From Glandiceps talaboti (taxonomy: Eukaryota > Hemichordata > Enteropneusta > Spengelidae): 64,000 nucleotides of DNA. The position numbers and the translations under genes are program-made. Below the pieces are notes generated by a model. The model was not told the origin of the DNA. It ran no database searches and was given only the letters and a program-made list of their open reading frames with translations. The DNA is taken from NCBI RefSeq assembly GCF_964340395.1, contig NC_135558.1, positions 15,890,000 through 15,953,999 on the forward strand, given 5' to 3'. Numbering within the stretch: position 1 is the stretch's first letter; each line of letters begins with the position of its first letter. This document shows positions 37,076 to 49,428 of the stretch, one piece after another.

Positions 37076-40000
37076 TTTATCCTTTTCTCCCTCTTTATTT
37101 GTCAGATTCCTCCATCAAGATGGTTTCAGTACAAACTAACTCAAAAGGATTCAAAAACTCAGACTCGCTTTCATCCTGTTTACAGAGTATAATTCAGTCA
37201 GCAGCAACTTCAATGAACATACTGGAGAATCAACGATTGTGAAAGTAGAAAGGAAACACATTAAAAACAGCTTCATTTTTGCCATTCCACAGGAGATGAA
37301 AATCAGAAATCCCTCTCCCATTATGACAACAACCGGACAACATTTAGTTTATCTGCCATCAGAAAGAGCCTAAAGTCTTTGACTAAAGACGGAATCAAAG
37401 GTATCAAATTTGGCGAAAGCATGCTGAGTACCCAAAAGGTTGTCTTTACTTTTTATCCTAACAAATAAATGTTAGTGTGACTTCTACTAAAGTCACTTTC
37501 AATGGTGTTGTTTGAGAGGCTTAGTGGATGAATTGTTGCCCGGTGACTTGATACTGGATACTCTCAGACATTCCCAACTGCAAGAAAAGAAATGCATTGC
37601 CTATTTTCCAGCACAGTGGAAGAAGACAAAGTCCATTCTCTAAGAAACAAATAATTGTAAACAGTTTAACTACACAGAGACATAATAGTTTCAGTCTCAC
37701 CAGAAGAGGCTTTCTCCTCTGAACAATGCCAAAGCTAATTTTTGATACGGCTTGGCTTTTTTTCTATGCCGTTCTGGGACGGTTTTCAATTATAACTAAC
37801 TTGATTTCGCTTCAGTGATTGGAAAGTTTTTTTCTTTTCAAATGCATTTTTTTCCTTCAATATCCTTGTGAATGGATGTTCCGACTTGGTTATTGTTTGA
37901 ATGGTGTTTGACCAAAACACAGCTACGCCTGAGAACTAAATGGCTCTTTATCCGCCCATTACATATTGCGAGGACAACCACGGCATGGCTGTATAGGCCA
38001 CAGAATCATAAATGGCTTGGAAACCTACGGTATACACGGTACAATGGACCAAGTGAGGTGTGCAAGGCAGCAAATAACTATGCCAATGTGGTTTGCAATA
38101 CTCTCTGCTGAAAGCCAAAAACATTTGCTTTTGTTTCCTAAAAGTCAGGTGCCAGGAAAAACTTCATTGAATGGGCCAATTTTCATTGATCGTATATGGC
38201 GGTACGTACACACACACACACAGTCATTGATGCCGACTGTAGAAAGGCGATTACTCCTAATTGCAGAATTATGTAAAATACCCTTTTTATAGACGGCGAA
38301 GTAATCAGTTGACTGGGAGTCTGTTCTTATTCCTTTCATCATAGCAGCTATAAAAGCAACCCGTTTCGGACCAGCTGAAAAACAACACAACGTCTCTCAT
38401 TCCACTGTTTCATACGTACCTGAATATAACGTTTGTACAAAGCTCGTTAGTTTATGACAGCGAGAAATGACAGTTGATTTATGTCGGGAGACATCTTTCT
38501 TTTCAAACAAATGACATGTCTTATTAATTTTGATGAAAATATGATTTCATATATACACACACACAGTATTAGCTAAGTTACAAAGCAGTGTGTTAGCATA
38601 TATGAAATTTTATCTGTTTGTACCACCGAGACAGTTTCCGGCATTGTCGCATAATATATCCCGTACAAAATGTAGTCTTTCAAACAAACAGCAAAATTCT
38701 GTCCAGAATTCAAAGAACTATCGATCGAGCAGGCATGGTTTAACAAAAGACAAATCATATAAAATATAATGGCTTATAATATTAATGTTCACGAAATAAC
38801 ATTTTTTATAAAATTCAAAATAATTATTCATTTCATACACTCATATGATCTAAATATAGCATTTGATGAAGTGTTTATGAAAAGTCATTTTCTGATTATG
38901 AGAACAAAATCTGAATTTTTTACTGAAATTCTAGTTTTGAAGTCAAATCTACAGATCTTCCCGGTCTGCACATATTTTGGCGGGAACATTTTTAATAAAC
39001 GATGCAAAAATCATGATAAAATGTGACAGCGTGACAACACCGAGAAGTACAAACACACATACATGTATGTATCTATGTCACCCACAAACATGTGATACGC
39101 CAATGACACACATTTAGCCATCAATGGAACATTATTACAGATTTTAGCAACCTCAAAATTTGAATAATTTCACCCCAAAAAATATTGTTGAGTTTAGACA
39201 TCACTTGAGGAGACAGATGGCAGGATAATAACGTATACGTATTGTTTTGAAAACAATGTGGGAGTTTTCATGGCCGAGGATTAGCAGAGCAATATTGCAC
39301 TCAGCTTACATTAGTGATCATATAAGTCTCCCTGTAAACTCCAACTAGGCTTTGTGAGGAAAAGCCTTCCACTAAACACTACACCTTACAATCCAAACAG
39401 TTCAAAATATACACCAAATACACACTAGAACTGGCTAAATCAACTCTGTCAATAGGTGGCACTAGAATTTCAAAATCTGCTGCAAGTGTGTAAGATTTAC
39501 GGGACTTCAGACTTCAAGAGGTAAGGAATCATCACCGATGACCTTGCCTGGATAGGCAATTGGCATTGTATTTGAAAGTTGACACTCCAAATCAGGGAAC
39601 AAAGGGGAGCTTTTGACAAATATTTGCGAAGGGTAGGTTGTAAGTATGGTCAGATAACAGCTGAATGGATTATATTCTGGCCACAAAGTGATTGTCGTCT
39701 GCTAACAAGGTCCTGTAGTAGTAACGGTCTACTGGCTACTTGTTACTTGTTACGTGTGCTGTGGACATTAAGCCCGAAAACCTATGCTCAAAGGAAGCCA
39801 TGCAAACATAAAGTGCCAGCCACACACGTTTCTCACACATCACATTTGTACACGGTGGTTTGCTGATAATAGCAAACTTAAAAGACATTAGACTTGGTGA
39901 CACTTTTAGTTTAAATCATCCGCACATAGAAAAATTTACATAAATTTTCTTCAAGTACAAGCAAGAGATCCTGAATAGGTAATTTCTTAAACAGATAAAT

Positions 40001-40478
40001 ACTGAGGAGGAAGAACCATAATAAATTTGAAACTCGGGCACAACTCTAATCTGTATGATTACTACATATACATCTGGACCAAATCACAACACTGTAAAAG
40101 TCACTGGAGGACAGATATGGCAAGCAAAGTGAGATACAACATCAGATTGGATGATATAAATTTTAGTGAAAATTTAAGCACACAAAATCAAAAACTCGAA
40201 TCAAAGCCATACAGTCGAACCTCACACGATTTTAATGAAACATTGATTACTTTGTAGAACCTCACAAAAAAAACACGTCACCTTTGTTGACATACATCTG
40301 GAGTTTTTGACATCCTCAAGTAATATTACACTTACAATGTACAATTTAAGAATTTCAACGACAGAAAAATGGTTTCTGCTATTTGGAAAACGTGGTGAAG
40401 TATCAGGCAAATCTGTCAACAATGGCTACATAAAAATTCAAGGATTGCACGCCCTCATTACCGCCTTCTTAGTTATTC
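37076..40478. other. Long stretch without a confident gene
   Basis: Several open frames lie in slightly GC-richer DNA: 37048-37242 (reads SSIKMVSVQTNSKGF), an ATG-less frame at 37291-37467 after a good acceptor-like TTTTGCCATTCCACAG, 37872-38292, 39579-39866 and 40027-40257. None has a recognised domain or a consistent splice pattern. An E2F-like TTTTGGCGGGAA lies at 38975-38986. A short (CA) run is near 38211. Confidence 0.35.
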
Positions 40479-40800
40479 TCAAATTTTGTAGGCTCACGTT
40501 TAATTGCTATGAGAGGTAGTTATAACAACATGGAGGTTTAACATGATTTTTTTGCTGTTTTTTTTTTGTGCGTTTTAACGTACGCTATACGCATATTGTA
40601 GGTTCTGTTCTATGCTAGTAATACAAGAGTAAGTGTATTGACGCAAGTAAAATTTCGCAGACTGTGTTTGATTGCTATGAGAGGTAGCTGTAAAACATGG
40701 AGGTTAAAACATGTGGGTTTTTTAAGTCTCTGTGTGTTCTCATGTAAGCTACACATACATGTACACATACATCGTAGGTAGGTTTTGATCTACACCACTG
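40479..40800 (+). repeat. Tandem duplication, 168-bp unit
   Basis: The words ATTGCTATGAGAGGTAG, AACATGGAGGTT.AA and CATGTAGGTTCT/CGTAGGTAGGTTTTGATCTA recur, with the landmark at 40503 and 40671. Confidence 0.7.
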
Positions 40801-41666
40801 TATATATGTTGACTTGACTAAAAGCAGGACACGGACACCTTTCATCTTTTACGGCCACTTTCCCTTTCTACATCTGTTTTGTAGAGTTTCCAGCTGTACA
40901 GGTTTAAACAACCAGTTTGCACTACAGAGTGTATTGTTTATTTGTACTTGTAGGGGTTTCTGTTAGTGTCTGTAACATTTAATCGTTTTCTCACAGGAAA
41001 ACGATTCTGACTCAGACACAGTCATACACAGTTTTATAACCTACATACATACATGTACATCAACAATTTTCTGCCAGGGTCTCAGAACCCTAGAAACAGA
41101 ACGGAAACAATTTCAATAAAATTCACAGCGAAGAGAAAAATATTTGTAAAAAAATTAATGCTGTTTTGTTTTCAAATAGCCATTCTCAGTTTTAGAACCT
41201 ATTTCACAACAAGTTTCTGAAAAATTTTCGTAAAATTTGCATAATTTTCTTTTCATTTGAATATATATAGTCTTGCATGGAAATTCTCGGCCTGGGAACT
41301 CTGGTAGATTTTTAGATTTTATGTATCATATCTATAGTCTGACAACTCTAATAACGGAGGAAGAAAATTTGGTGAAATTCATCAGGTTTTTTTGTTGTTG
41401 TTTGAAGGTAATCTTTCTTTGCAAATAAAGTCAACGGAACTCAAGTAGATTTTTACATGTTCATACCTGTATTGTATTTTCACCAAAAAATTGAAAAACG
41501 CAACAAGACTATTTAAATTTAGTGTACGATGTGAGTGTCAATTTCATACAATTATATTTGTTTTAAATATGAAAAACATTTCACAAACTCAGTTGAAGCT
41601 GAGAATCAAGTGAAAATCACTGCATGGAAAAAAAAGTCACATTAATATACTTGAGTCGGCGAAATA
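40801..41666. other. Stretch without a gene
   Basis: Diverged GGGAACTCTGGTAGATTTTTA and GGAACTCAAGTAGATTTTTA segments near 41297 and 41436 may be further worn AATCTACC-family relics (inverted). No gene seen. Confidence 0.35.
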
Positions 41667-41777
41667 CTAGCTTGCCTCCGTTGTTGACACTCCATCCCCA
41701 TCATGAATAAGTCTCTCATTTTCAGATAAATCACAGATACCTTCTTCTTCATCTTCAGATCTCCTTTCGGTTGCCAT
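41667..41777 (-). CDS. Small ORF, 36 codons, candidate first exon
   Basis: This is not a recognised gene. The start codon lies in a strong context (GCCATGG). The predicted peptide begins MATERRSEDEEE, continues with CDLSENERLI and ends STTEAS before TAG. It has an acidic patch and an acidic dileucine-like ENERLI, a type of sorting signal found in cytosolic N-terminal tails of membrane proteins. A possible GC-type donor (GAG/GCAAGC) lies just before the stop, so this could be a first coding exon. It sits 9 bp downstream of, and in frame with, the small ORF at 41787-41885. The start codon falls inside a perfect RFX X-box, so a regulatory explanation is also possible. The ORF is too short for statistics to favour coding. 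Confidence 0.22.
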   Translation of the reverse strand: MATERRSEDEEEGICDLSENERLIHDGDGVSTTEAS

Positions 41778-41783
41778 GGCAAC
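41770..41783. promoter_or_regulatory. Perfect palindromic RFX-type X-box
   Basis: GTTGCCATGGCAAC fits the X-box consensus exactly on both strands. It overlaps the start codon of the small minus-strand ORF at 41667-41777. Confidence 0.45.
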
Positions 41784-41786
41784 AGA

Positions 41787-41885
41787 TCAGGTTGATAACC
41801 CTTCAATTATCAAGCGTAGCCATTCCTTTTGTACATGAGGTCGCGGTGCTTTAGGGTCAGGAAGTATGTTCTGGGGGGCTGCCAT
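41787..41885 (-). CDS. Small ORF, 32 codons, upstream and in frame
   Basis: Unrecognised. The start context AAAATGG is good, and an in-frame TGA lies five codons upstream. The peptide begins MAAPQNILPDPKAP, includes VQKEWLRLIIEGL and ends at TGA. It is in the same frame as the ORF at 41667-41777, with three sense codons between the TGA and the next ATG. The pair could be two small peptides on one transcript, an upstream ORF plus a first exon, a nonsense-broken reading frame (pseudogene), or chance. Composition looks more protein-like than neighbouring frames, but no domain is identified. Confidence 0.2.
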   Translation of the reverse strand: MAAPQNILPDPKAPRPHVQKEWLRLIIEGLST

Positions 41886-43871
41886 TTTGTAATACTTTCA
41901 AATGCTATCATTGTGACGCTCTAATTAATGAGGTGGCATTGCACGGCATCTGACTGCCATATTGCACAATAACTACTTCTTTTAAAGGCCTTTGTTCTTA
42001 GAATGAACATGAGTCTGTGTACGTGTTCATTCAGCAGTGCCGAGATTCGGAACGAGTAAAACTTAATAAAATGTCTTTGATATCACAGTGAATTCACATG
42101 AAGAAATTGCACGTATATGTAGGGGTACCCTCACAAAATGGGTAACATAAATTTACAAATTCTCATTTTCAAGAAGATTTCAACTCCTTTACCACACACA
42201 TTAAACGTAAAACATGATAAAATTATGACATTTTTTTCCCCGTAATTTTAAGGTAAAGCAGAGGTTTTAAAAGCCTTCGGAAATCTTTCCAAGTTTTACC
42301 TACATGTACAAACAAATCAGGTAGTACTACACCATATAAAGGTTTATTCTTTCATATTTATACTGTACTCAAAACTACCATGGACAAGGCTCATTCCACT
42401 TTCCAAAACAAACATCGTACATCCCGTAAAATTTCAATCATTAGGACAAATACAACTTTTATCACATGAAAAATTACGCATGATTTTGACAAGAAAATAC
42501 GTGTACAGTTTTGATTCCGAGTTTGAAAAATTATGTACGACTTTTATTTCTGAATTTGAACATTTTGTGTCTGACTTGTCTCAAGTTTGAAAATTAATGT
42601 TTATCAATTCAAAAATCTGTATCTGATTTTGTTTCTGAATTTCATCACAGACTTTTTGAAATGCCTTCAGTTTTTTGTTTATAAATACCTTTCTTCGCTG
42701 GGTCCAGACTTGAACAACAAATTGCAATTAGAGTGTGCTTATCCTAACGAGAACAGTATATTATGACATGAGTCATCACTTATCACCTAATTTACGCAAA
42801 CTACTGCCTCCCTTTTGTTTTCACAACAGAATCATCCATCCCTGCTGTGCCAAGAGGTCTGTCACAGACACCCCAAAAATTGATATTACGGGTTTTGTAT
42901 TTCTAGTTTCCATGGCAATCTAGAGTGAAGTAAAACATTCCAGACGGCCTTAATGGTGTTTCCCAAGGCTTTTACTATCGTTTCGGTGTTTTCTTTAGTG
43001 AATACGTTGACGCTCTTTGTGTATATTGGCTCACAGCTATCATCAATCACACAGAATAGTTTAGTGTACTCTGTCAGGACAAACTCTTTTCCTTTAATAC
43101 TTATTTTTCTTTATGGACCCTTCCAATTTGGTACGTTTTTGTGGCCTTATCATCATCGAAACCTTGACAGTTCAAATCTGTACTATAATCGCACACGAAA
43201 TTCTTTGCTTGTGTCCCTTAAATTCAAATCAAGAAACCCCAAATCTGTGCAGGAAAACATGTTTTTGGCTTATAGTTAGTAAAGCCGGATACTGCTTCAA
43301 TATCAATTTGTCATTTTAGTTTTTACAGTAAAAATAAGTATTGAAAAGTTTGATTTTTGATCGTTTTTAGAATCCTTTCTGTATTTAGTAAAAAAAAAAT
43401 CAAATTTTCCCACAATGCACCATTGAATCATTGCATCCATTAAATCCAGCATCTGAAAATTCACGGTCAGAAATCTCTAGTCATAGAAAACCACTCTCAC
43501 ATCAACAAATAGAAACCCAGTCTCACATCAGGACTCAAAAATTGTAATTTTTGACCATAAAAAGCTTGACAAAATATGTATATCCAGAAATACTGAAGAT
43601 GTGACAGACACTGTAACCACACGTACTTATAAAATGGTCAAAAATAATAACGAAAAATTTTTAAGGGAAAATGGGTACAAGTAAATTGTATAAAAACTCT
43701 CAGCCTTTTGTATGATTTTCCGTATAAAACCGTGATAATGTACATTATGTATAAAAGGTAGTTAGAAAAAACAAATCTTCAAAACCACAGGAAACAAGCA
43801 TGTGGAAAAGTGGCATTTACACTGCTTCCTTCACAAAATTTTTTTTCGCAAAATACCAATCAGACTCTCAG
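41886..43871. other. Stretch without a gene
   Basis: Contains an X-box-like GTTTCCATGGCAAT at 42906-42919 and, at 42480-42660, several worn TTTGATT/TTTCTGAATTTGAA words that hint at a degenerate ~55-bp repeat. A 108-codon frame at 42953-43279 has no recognised domain. Confidence 0.4.
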
Positions 43872-44085
43872 TAAATTTGCAACAACGCTGCTCCAACTAA
43901 ATTGGCGACAACACTGCAACAACTAAATCTGTGACAACCCTGCAACAACTACCTCAGTGACAACACTACAACGACTCATTTGGCAACAACACCGCGACAA
44001 CTAAATTTGTGACAACCCTGCAACAACTACACTGTAACTCAGCGACAAAAGTACAACTTAACAACTAAATTGACAACAACACCTC
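43872..44085 (+). repeat. 26-bp tandem repeat, about 8 units
   Basis: Six units of exactly 26 bp start at 43872, 43898, 43924, 43950, 43976 and 44002, with consensus TAAATTTGTGACAAC followed by CCTGCAACAAC. Two looser units follow, the first with an insertion. Because 26 is not a multiple of three, a coding repeat is excluded. Confidence 0.93.
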
Positions 44086-45295
44086 GGGTTAGTTCTTTGG
44101 TGTAGAATTAGCATGCCACTGATGAATCTTGTGAATTTTTGTTGTTGTTTTCTGTGGGTTTCTTGATGACACTTTTACAACAATGACAATGTTCAACCTT
44201 GACAATGGTGGTCCTGAGGACACCGTCTGACACATTTTTGGCAAAAGGCCCACGTTATGTCAAATTTTGGAGTCACAATATGTTAAGTACTTAAAGAACT
44301 AGTTCGTTATGGTTGAATTCCAGTCAGCATTAAAGGCACTGTGGACTTTCTGATTTTATGACCACTTGGGACAAAACAAACTTACTCGCTCGCAAACTTT
44401 TATTATGATGGGGCCAGGATTCTGCAGCTTTTTATTAGTGGTCTGTTCGAAAAGAATTTTGACACTTTTCATCGATTGTTATTCACACATTCCGCTCGTT
44501 GATAACCATAGCACACTTGGAAACAATTTCAAATTCTCACACTTTGCAAATGGCGGTTCAGATTCAAGGACTAAGATTCACTTTTTAATGAATACTATGT
44601 GTGAATATGAACATAAATCTTCACACATTATTTCCACCGATGACAACTGCGTGAATACAATAAATTATCTCTAACATGTCTTCCTTCAGTGACAGAACAG
44701 AACGAAACAATATTTGGTCACAAAGTAACTTCACATTTTTCACAAGCAAGATCAATTTTTAGTATCAAAAATGAACGTCTGTTCCAAATATAAACATGAA
44801 AATTTGACCTGAAATTTTTGACTATACACTTCAGTCTTTGTCAATAGTTTCAACACACATGACCTATATCCCAACAGGTGAGCCTCATAGGGGATCACTG
44901 GCACCTGGAAGTTTCAATTTTTCTTAGCTGTATCCAAGTTTGCATCGCTATCTTGAGCTCAAACGAATGACGAACATAAATATCATCACTTCCTAAATCT
45001 TAATTCTTGAAGACGAACAGACGATAAAAGATTTATTCAAACAGTCATCAATTTCAGGAAAAAACATGAAATAGGTCCTCTAAGTTCACACATTGCTCTA
45101 TAGAACCAAGTAAAATACGACAAAGAACGACCAGACAGTATAACAGGAGAACTAACAAGTTGTAAATTTTTTTTCGTAAAAGACATCAAAACTCATCACT
45201 TAATTATGCACACAAAATGTAAATTTTTTTCAACTACATTAGCCTACTCAGATCATAAATACATAATAAATTGGTACTGCTTCATTTTTTTTTTT
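44086..45295. other. Stretch without a gene
   Basis: A 102-codon frame at 44366-44674 begins MGQNKLTRSQTF and has one hydrophobic patch; no domain recognised. Considered chance. Confidence 0.4.
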
Positions 45296-45605
45296 AAAAA
45301 GTTCAAAAATGGTTATTTTACTAAAAAAGAATTTACAAAGAAATGAAAACATTGGTGACTTGATTGTCATACATTGAATTTGCGATCTTTTGCTATCTCT
45401 TTACATAAATTTTTTTTAAAAGTTCAGAAAGTATTATTTAACAAAAAAAAATCTTTCCAAAGAAATGAAAACATTGGTGACTTGATTGTCGTACATTGAA
45501 TTTACGATGTTTTCGTATCTCTTTACATAAATTTCTTTAAAGTTCAGAAAGTATTATTTAACAACAACAAAATTTGAAAAAGAAATGAAAACACTGGTAA
45601 CTAGA
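45296..45605 (+). repeat. ~121-bp tandem repeat, 2.6 copies
   Basis: The landmark AAAGAAATGAAAACA.TGGT occurs at 45337, 45459 and 45579 (spacings 122 and 120). Units also share AAAGTTCA.AAA, TTATTT(T/A)A, GACTTGATTGTC.TACATTGA and TATCTCTTTACATAAAT. Confidence 0.93.
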
Positions 45606-46413
45606 TAAACTAAACTACCATACAACATTTGTAGACATTTGCAATCTAGTCAGACAATTCCATGCATATTATAAAAAAAAAAAAAATTGTAGGCTACATT
45701 CTATATAGTCGGCTCACTGCACCTCAAATCATTTTTGTATCGCTGCGTTACAGAAAGGTCAAAATATTCTCTTTTACAACAAAAAATCTTAGAAAATATT
45801 ATAAAGTTGTCACAACCTACGTATGACTATTAATACATGTCCCCTCAAAGACGATACACACCACTCTGTACACAAGACAAACCGTAAGTTTCATGACAGG
45901 ACAAACAAAACCACAAAACGACTCCCTAATATATCATACGACATATTGAAAATTTGACAACTGGTAATTTACATCTGCGATACCTAAATTCTGCTTTTTT
46001 TTTATGTAAATAGTGTGAAATTACTTATGAATCGTGTATTGTCGTCATAACTGACAGAGCATCATGAGTGGTCTGGTAAAAGGGCTGAGGATATGCTGAC
46101 ATTTATAGATTCTGTTGGTGTTTTTTGTCAAAAGAATTTGCAGAGTTTTTTATGGGGCAGTTTATTGAAGATTTTGGTGGTGATGGTCTGAGGTTAGCCT
46201 GTTTTATTTACACAATTAGTAAGAACTTCCTCTGTACTAATAAATCACCTTGTCTGGGATAAATATATAAATAAACTCAAACAAGAACCAGGAGTGGCAA
46301 AGATGTAAAATATTGGTTATGGAGACCTGAGAAACCAGCCAGATGCTGTCGAGGACTGGTACTGGGTAAACTTGAGATTTTTGTTTATCAGCAGAAAAAT
46401 TCACCGCGTAAGG
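45606..46413. other. Stretch without a gene
   Basis: A run near 45672-45685; nothing else recognised. Confidence 0.45.
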
Positions 46414-46655
46414 TCATGCTTTCAAATTCAACCGCACCTCAACATTGTCGATGTCGGCGTCTGAAATGCAATTTGTAGCTATCTTCAAAAACGTACATTA
46501 GCACTTTCAAATTCCAGCACCATAACATTGTTGGCACTTGAAATGCAATTTGTAGCCATCTCCAAAAAACATACATTTGTGCTTTCAAATTCAATCGCAC
46601 CTAAAAACTGTCAACGTCTGAAATGCAATTTATAGCCATCTTCAAATAAATTTGG
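46414..46655 (+). repeat. ~79-bp tandem repeat, three copies
   Basis: TGAAATGCAATTT(G/A)TAGC.ATCT recurs at 46462, 46539 and 46619. Each copy is preceded by GC.TTCAAATTC.A.C.CACC or a close variant. Confidence 0.88.
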
Positions 46656-46858
46656 AACAACATGATTATGAAAAAGCCTTGTCAAATCAAACATTCAAAT
46701 TTAACTGCTCAAACATCAAATGTCATGAAAAAACATCAACTGAATTTTTTTTTGAACATCACTCAATATTACCATTACAATATTGAACAAGATTCTAAAA
46801 ACAGGAAAAAAAATGGAATTTTTAGGGTTAATTAGACAGCATACAAAGGTGTCAACTG

Positions 46859-46894
46859 CTCCCACGATGCACTGCTACTCCCAAGATGCACTGC
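46859..46894 (+). promoter_or_regulatory. Two tandem ZNF143/STAF-like motifs
   Basis: CTCCCACGATGCACTG (46859-46874) and CTCCCAAGATGCACTGC (46878-46894) resemble the CCCA.(A/G)ATGCA.TG core of the animal ZNF143/STAF site. They lie 19 bp apart. Binding is inferred. Confidence 0.3.
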
Positions 46895-48187
46895 AAGGTT
46901 GCATATTAACATTCAGTTCTGGTCACTGCTTAGATTAAAAGCTAGTATAACTTCAGTATCTCACAAAAACTCATATATATCGTTGCACTTACAAATTGCT
47001 GAAGTGAGTGATAGTGAAAAAATCAAAGCGATCAATCAAACATGACAGCCTATAATTAGTTAATTAATAATTAATAAGTGTTGTGTGACATCAATAACAC
47101 ATGTAATTTGACAAATCGAAGACACTCTGGAACAAAACAAGTCCGGGCCTTTAAACTTCTAAAACATTTTTTTTTTGACTTCGGGGAACGGCTACCTTTT
47201 AATACAGCATCGAACCATTACTGCAGGGAAACAAGTAACTGAGTCTGGATTTGATTTACACCTTACTGGTAAATATGTCATAGTGAAATATCCATCATTT
47301 CAATAGAGAGGCATAAAAGTTATTAATTATTGATACCTTTCCATCAACTTCCTATTCATTCCTCGTGATCCATTTCAGCAATATTTGATAATATTGTAAA
47401 ACCTTCGGGGGACGCAGAGGCCATATTCAATAAAATACTACAAATGCTTCCGATGAATATGGCTTCTCTCCCCATTCTACCATTCAGCCTAGGGGTCATT
47501 GGAGATTACGGCGTGACATTTTATACATAAATGACTGCACCATGTACTTTAGATGAGCTTCAATTTATGTTTTATGTACAGCGATCTCGGCTTTTAATAC
47601 ATTTGCCATTGATTGACGTCTTAACAACACGTACGTAAAAACACATACACTTCTGTACACCAATCTTCACTGCTAAAATAACCCCTCCAGCAATCGCATT
47701 TTAACATTTTCGGAGACTAATATTTTTACTTAAGAAATGCTTTCTAATGGCTATTACTTCCATAGCTGTGTTATCATAGCTTAGGAGAATAGATACAAAA
47801 TTAATGTACGTTTGCAAAGTCAGAATGCACGTATACATGTACATGCATATTTGTTGAGACAACTTTTCATACTGTGAAGTTTGATAACACAGCAATTATC
47901 AACCAAATACAAACTCGAGCAAACTATACACATATTTTTTGATCACAAAAATGTTGACATATTTTTTCACAGATGAGTTTTCCTAATACCCCCGGTATTC
48001 TTCTTACTTTATAACACAACCTGAAAGTTTGTTAGAATGTTCTAAAAAAACAGGATCAATAAAGTCTCAGTTTAATTTTTTTTTCATCCTAATACAGTAA
48101 TGCATTTATTTATTGTCAGTCTGTCACAGTGTGGGGTGTGCCTGTGTCTTCCACTCTCTATATGTACATGGTTGGGTGGGTGGGTGG

Positions 48188-48189
<2 letters not shown>
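46895..48189. other. Stretch without a gene
   Basis: GC-richer DNA around 47160-47600 has no coherent frame. No exon supported. Confidence 0.4.
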
Positions 48190-48259
<70 letters not shown>

Positions 48260-48480
48260 AATGTATGTGTATGTATGTGAGTGTATGAGGGTGGGTGGAT
48301 GGATGGATGATGAATGGATGGAGAGAGGGAGGGAGGGACAAATAGATGTACAAAAATGTATATAATATTGTATGTACGTACAATATATACATGGGTAGTA
48401 TCTGTCTGTCTGTCTGCCTGTCTGTCTGTCTGTCTGTCTACCTGTTTTATCTATTAATTTATTTATTTATTTATTTATTT
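48174..48480 (+). repeat. Microsatellite cluster: GGGT, (GT)n, GGAT/GGGA, (TCTG)n, (TTTA)n
   Basis: GGGTGGGTGG leads into (GT)n at 48190-48257, then GGATGGAT and GAGGGAGGGAGGG at 48293-48338, TCTG at 48399-48440 and TTTA at 48455-48480. Open frames here are repeat translations. Confidence 0.93.
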
Positions 48481-49061
48481 TGAATAAACCACATTTTAGA
48501 CTTTATAGAATACATCAATGCCAATGATGGAATACAATGATAGAAAATTAGAACACAGACATGGAAACATAAACTTAAATGTTAATTTGACACAGAATTG
48601 ACACAAATTATTACAATAAATTTGAATAATGTCCATTCAATTTGCAGGACTCTATTTCATGCAGACATCACGGAAATTTCAATATTTGTATCAATGTTAT
48701 TTTGTGAAAGTGGAAGTGATTATAAAAAATTTTTTTTTAAATACTTTACACTAATATGTTGATTTTGGACATAAACATAAAATATGTACACTTCACTTTG
48801 TTGAATAGAAACAAAACAGAAATTATTTATTCATGTTAATTTCCGAAACCCACAATCCTTAGAAAATTTCTGTGATGGCATAAAACAGTTTTCGTTTGAA
48901 AATTCAAAACAATCTAGGACACAGGAAAAAACATGTACCAACAAACTTCATTTCAGAAACGTACAGACCATGGCAACAAATTTAAAGTGAGGGAAAAAAC
49001 AGGACAAAACAGTTTCATTTTAAAATGTATACAATTTATGACAAGGAAACTGTCCTTTACT
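48481..49061. other. Stretch without a gene
   Basis: No recognised feature. Confidence 0.45.
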
Positions 49062-49428
49062 GAAATGTACATATATGAAATGTACATATATGAAATGTAC
49101 AGATATGAAATGTACATATATGAAATGCACATATGTGAGATATACATATATGAAATGTACATATATGAAATGTACAGATATGAAATGTACATATATGAAA
49201 TGTACATATATGAAATGCACAGATATGAAATGTACATATGTGAAATGTACATATGTGAAATGTACATATATGAAATGTACATATATGAAATGCACATATG
49301 TGAGATATACATATATGAAATGTACATATATGAAATGTACATATATGAAATGTACATATATATTATATGAAATGCACATGTGTGAAATGTGCATATGTGA
49401 AATGTACATATGTGAAATGTACATATAT
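49062..49428 (+). repeat. 15-bp tandem repeat, ~24 units
   Basis: Unit GAAATGTACATATAT, repeated in strict 15-bp register from 49062 with one 7-bp insertion near 49362. Variants (ACAGATAT, GCACATATGT, GAGATATACATATAT) are interspersed; the pair GAAATGCACATATGT + GAGATATACATATAT recurs 165 bp apart (49122, 49287), hinting at a partial 11-unit higher-order repeat. Because 15 is a multiple of three, several frames stay open on both strands (for example Met-Tyr-Ile-Tyr-Glu); I judge these incidental. Confidence 0.95.

Noticed and set aside
37048-37468. Two adjacent open frames with acceptor-like CAG upstream (37048-37242, 37291-37467)
   Set aside because: Joining them needs a ~50-bp intron with a weak donor and does not keep a good frame; no domain recognised.
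39579-39866. 95-codon frame in GC-richer DNA
   Set aside because: Cys/Leu-rich without motif; no splice or conservation evidence available.
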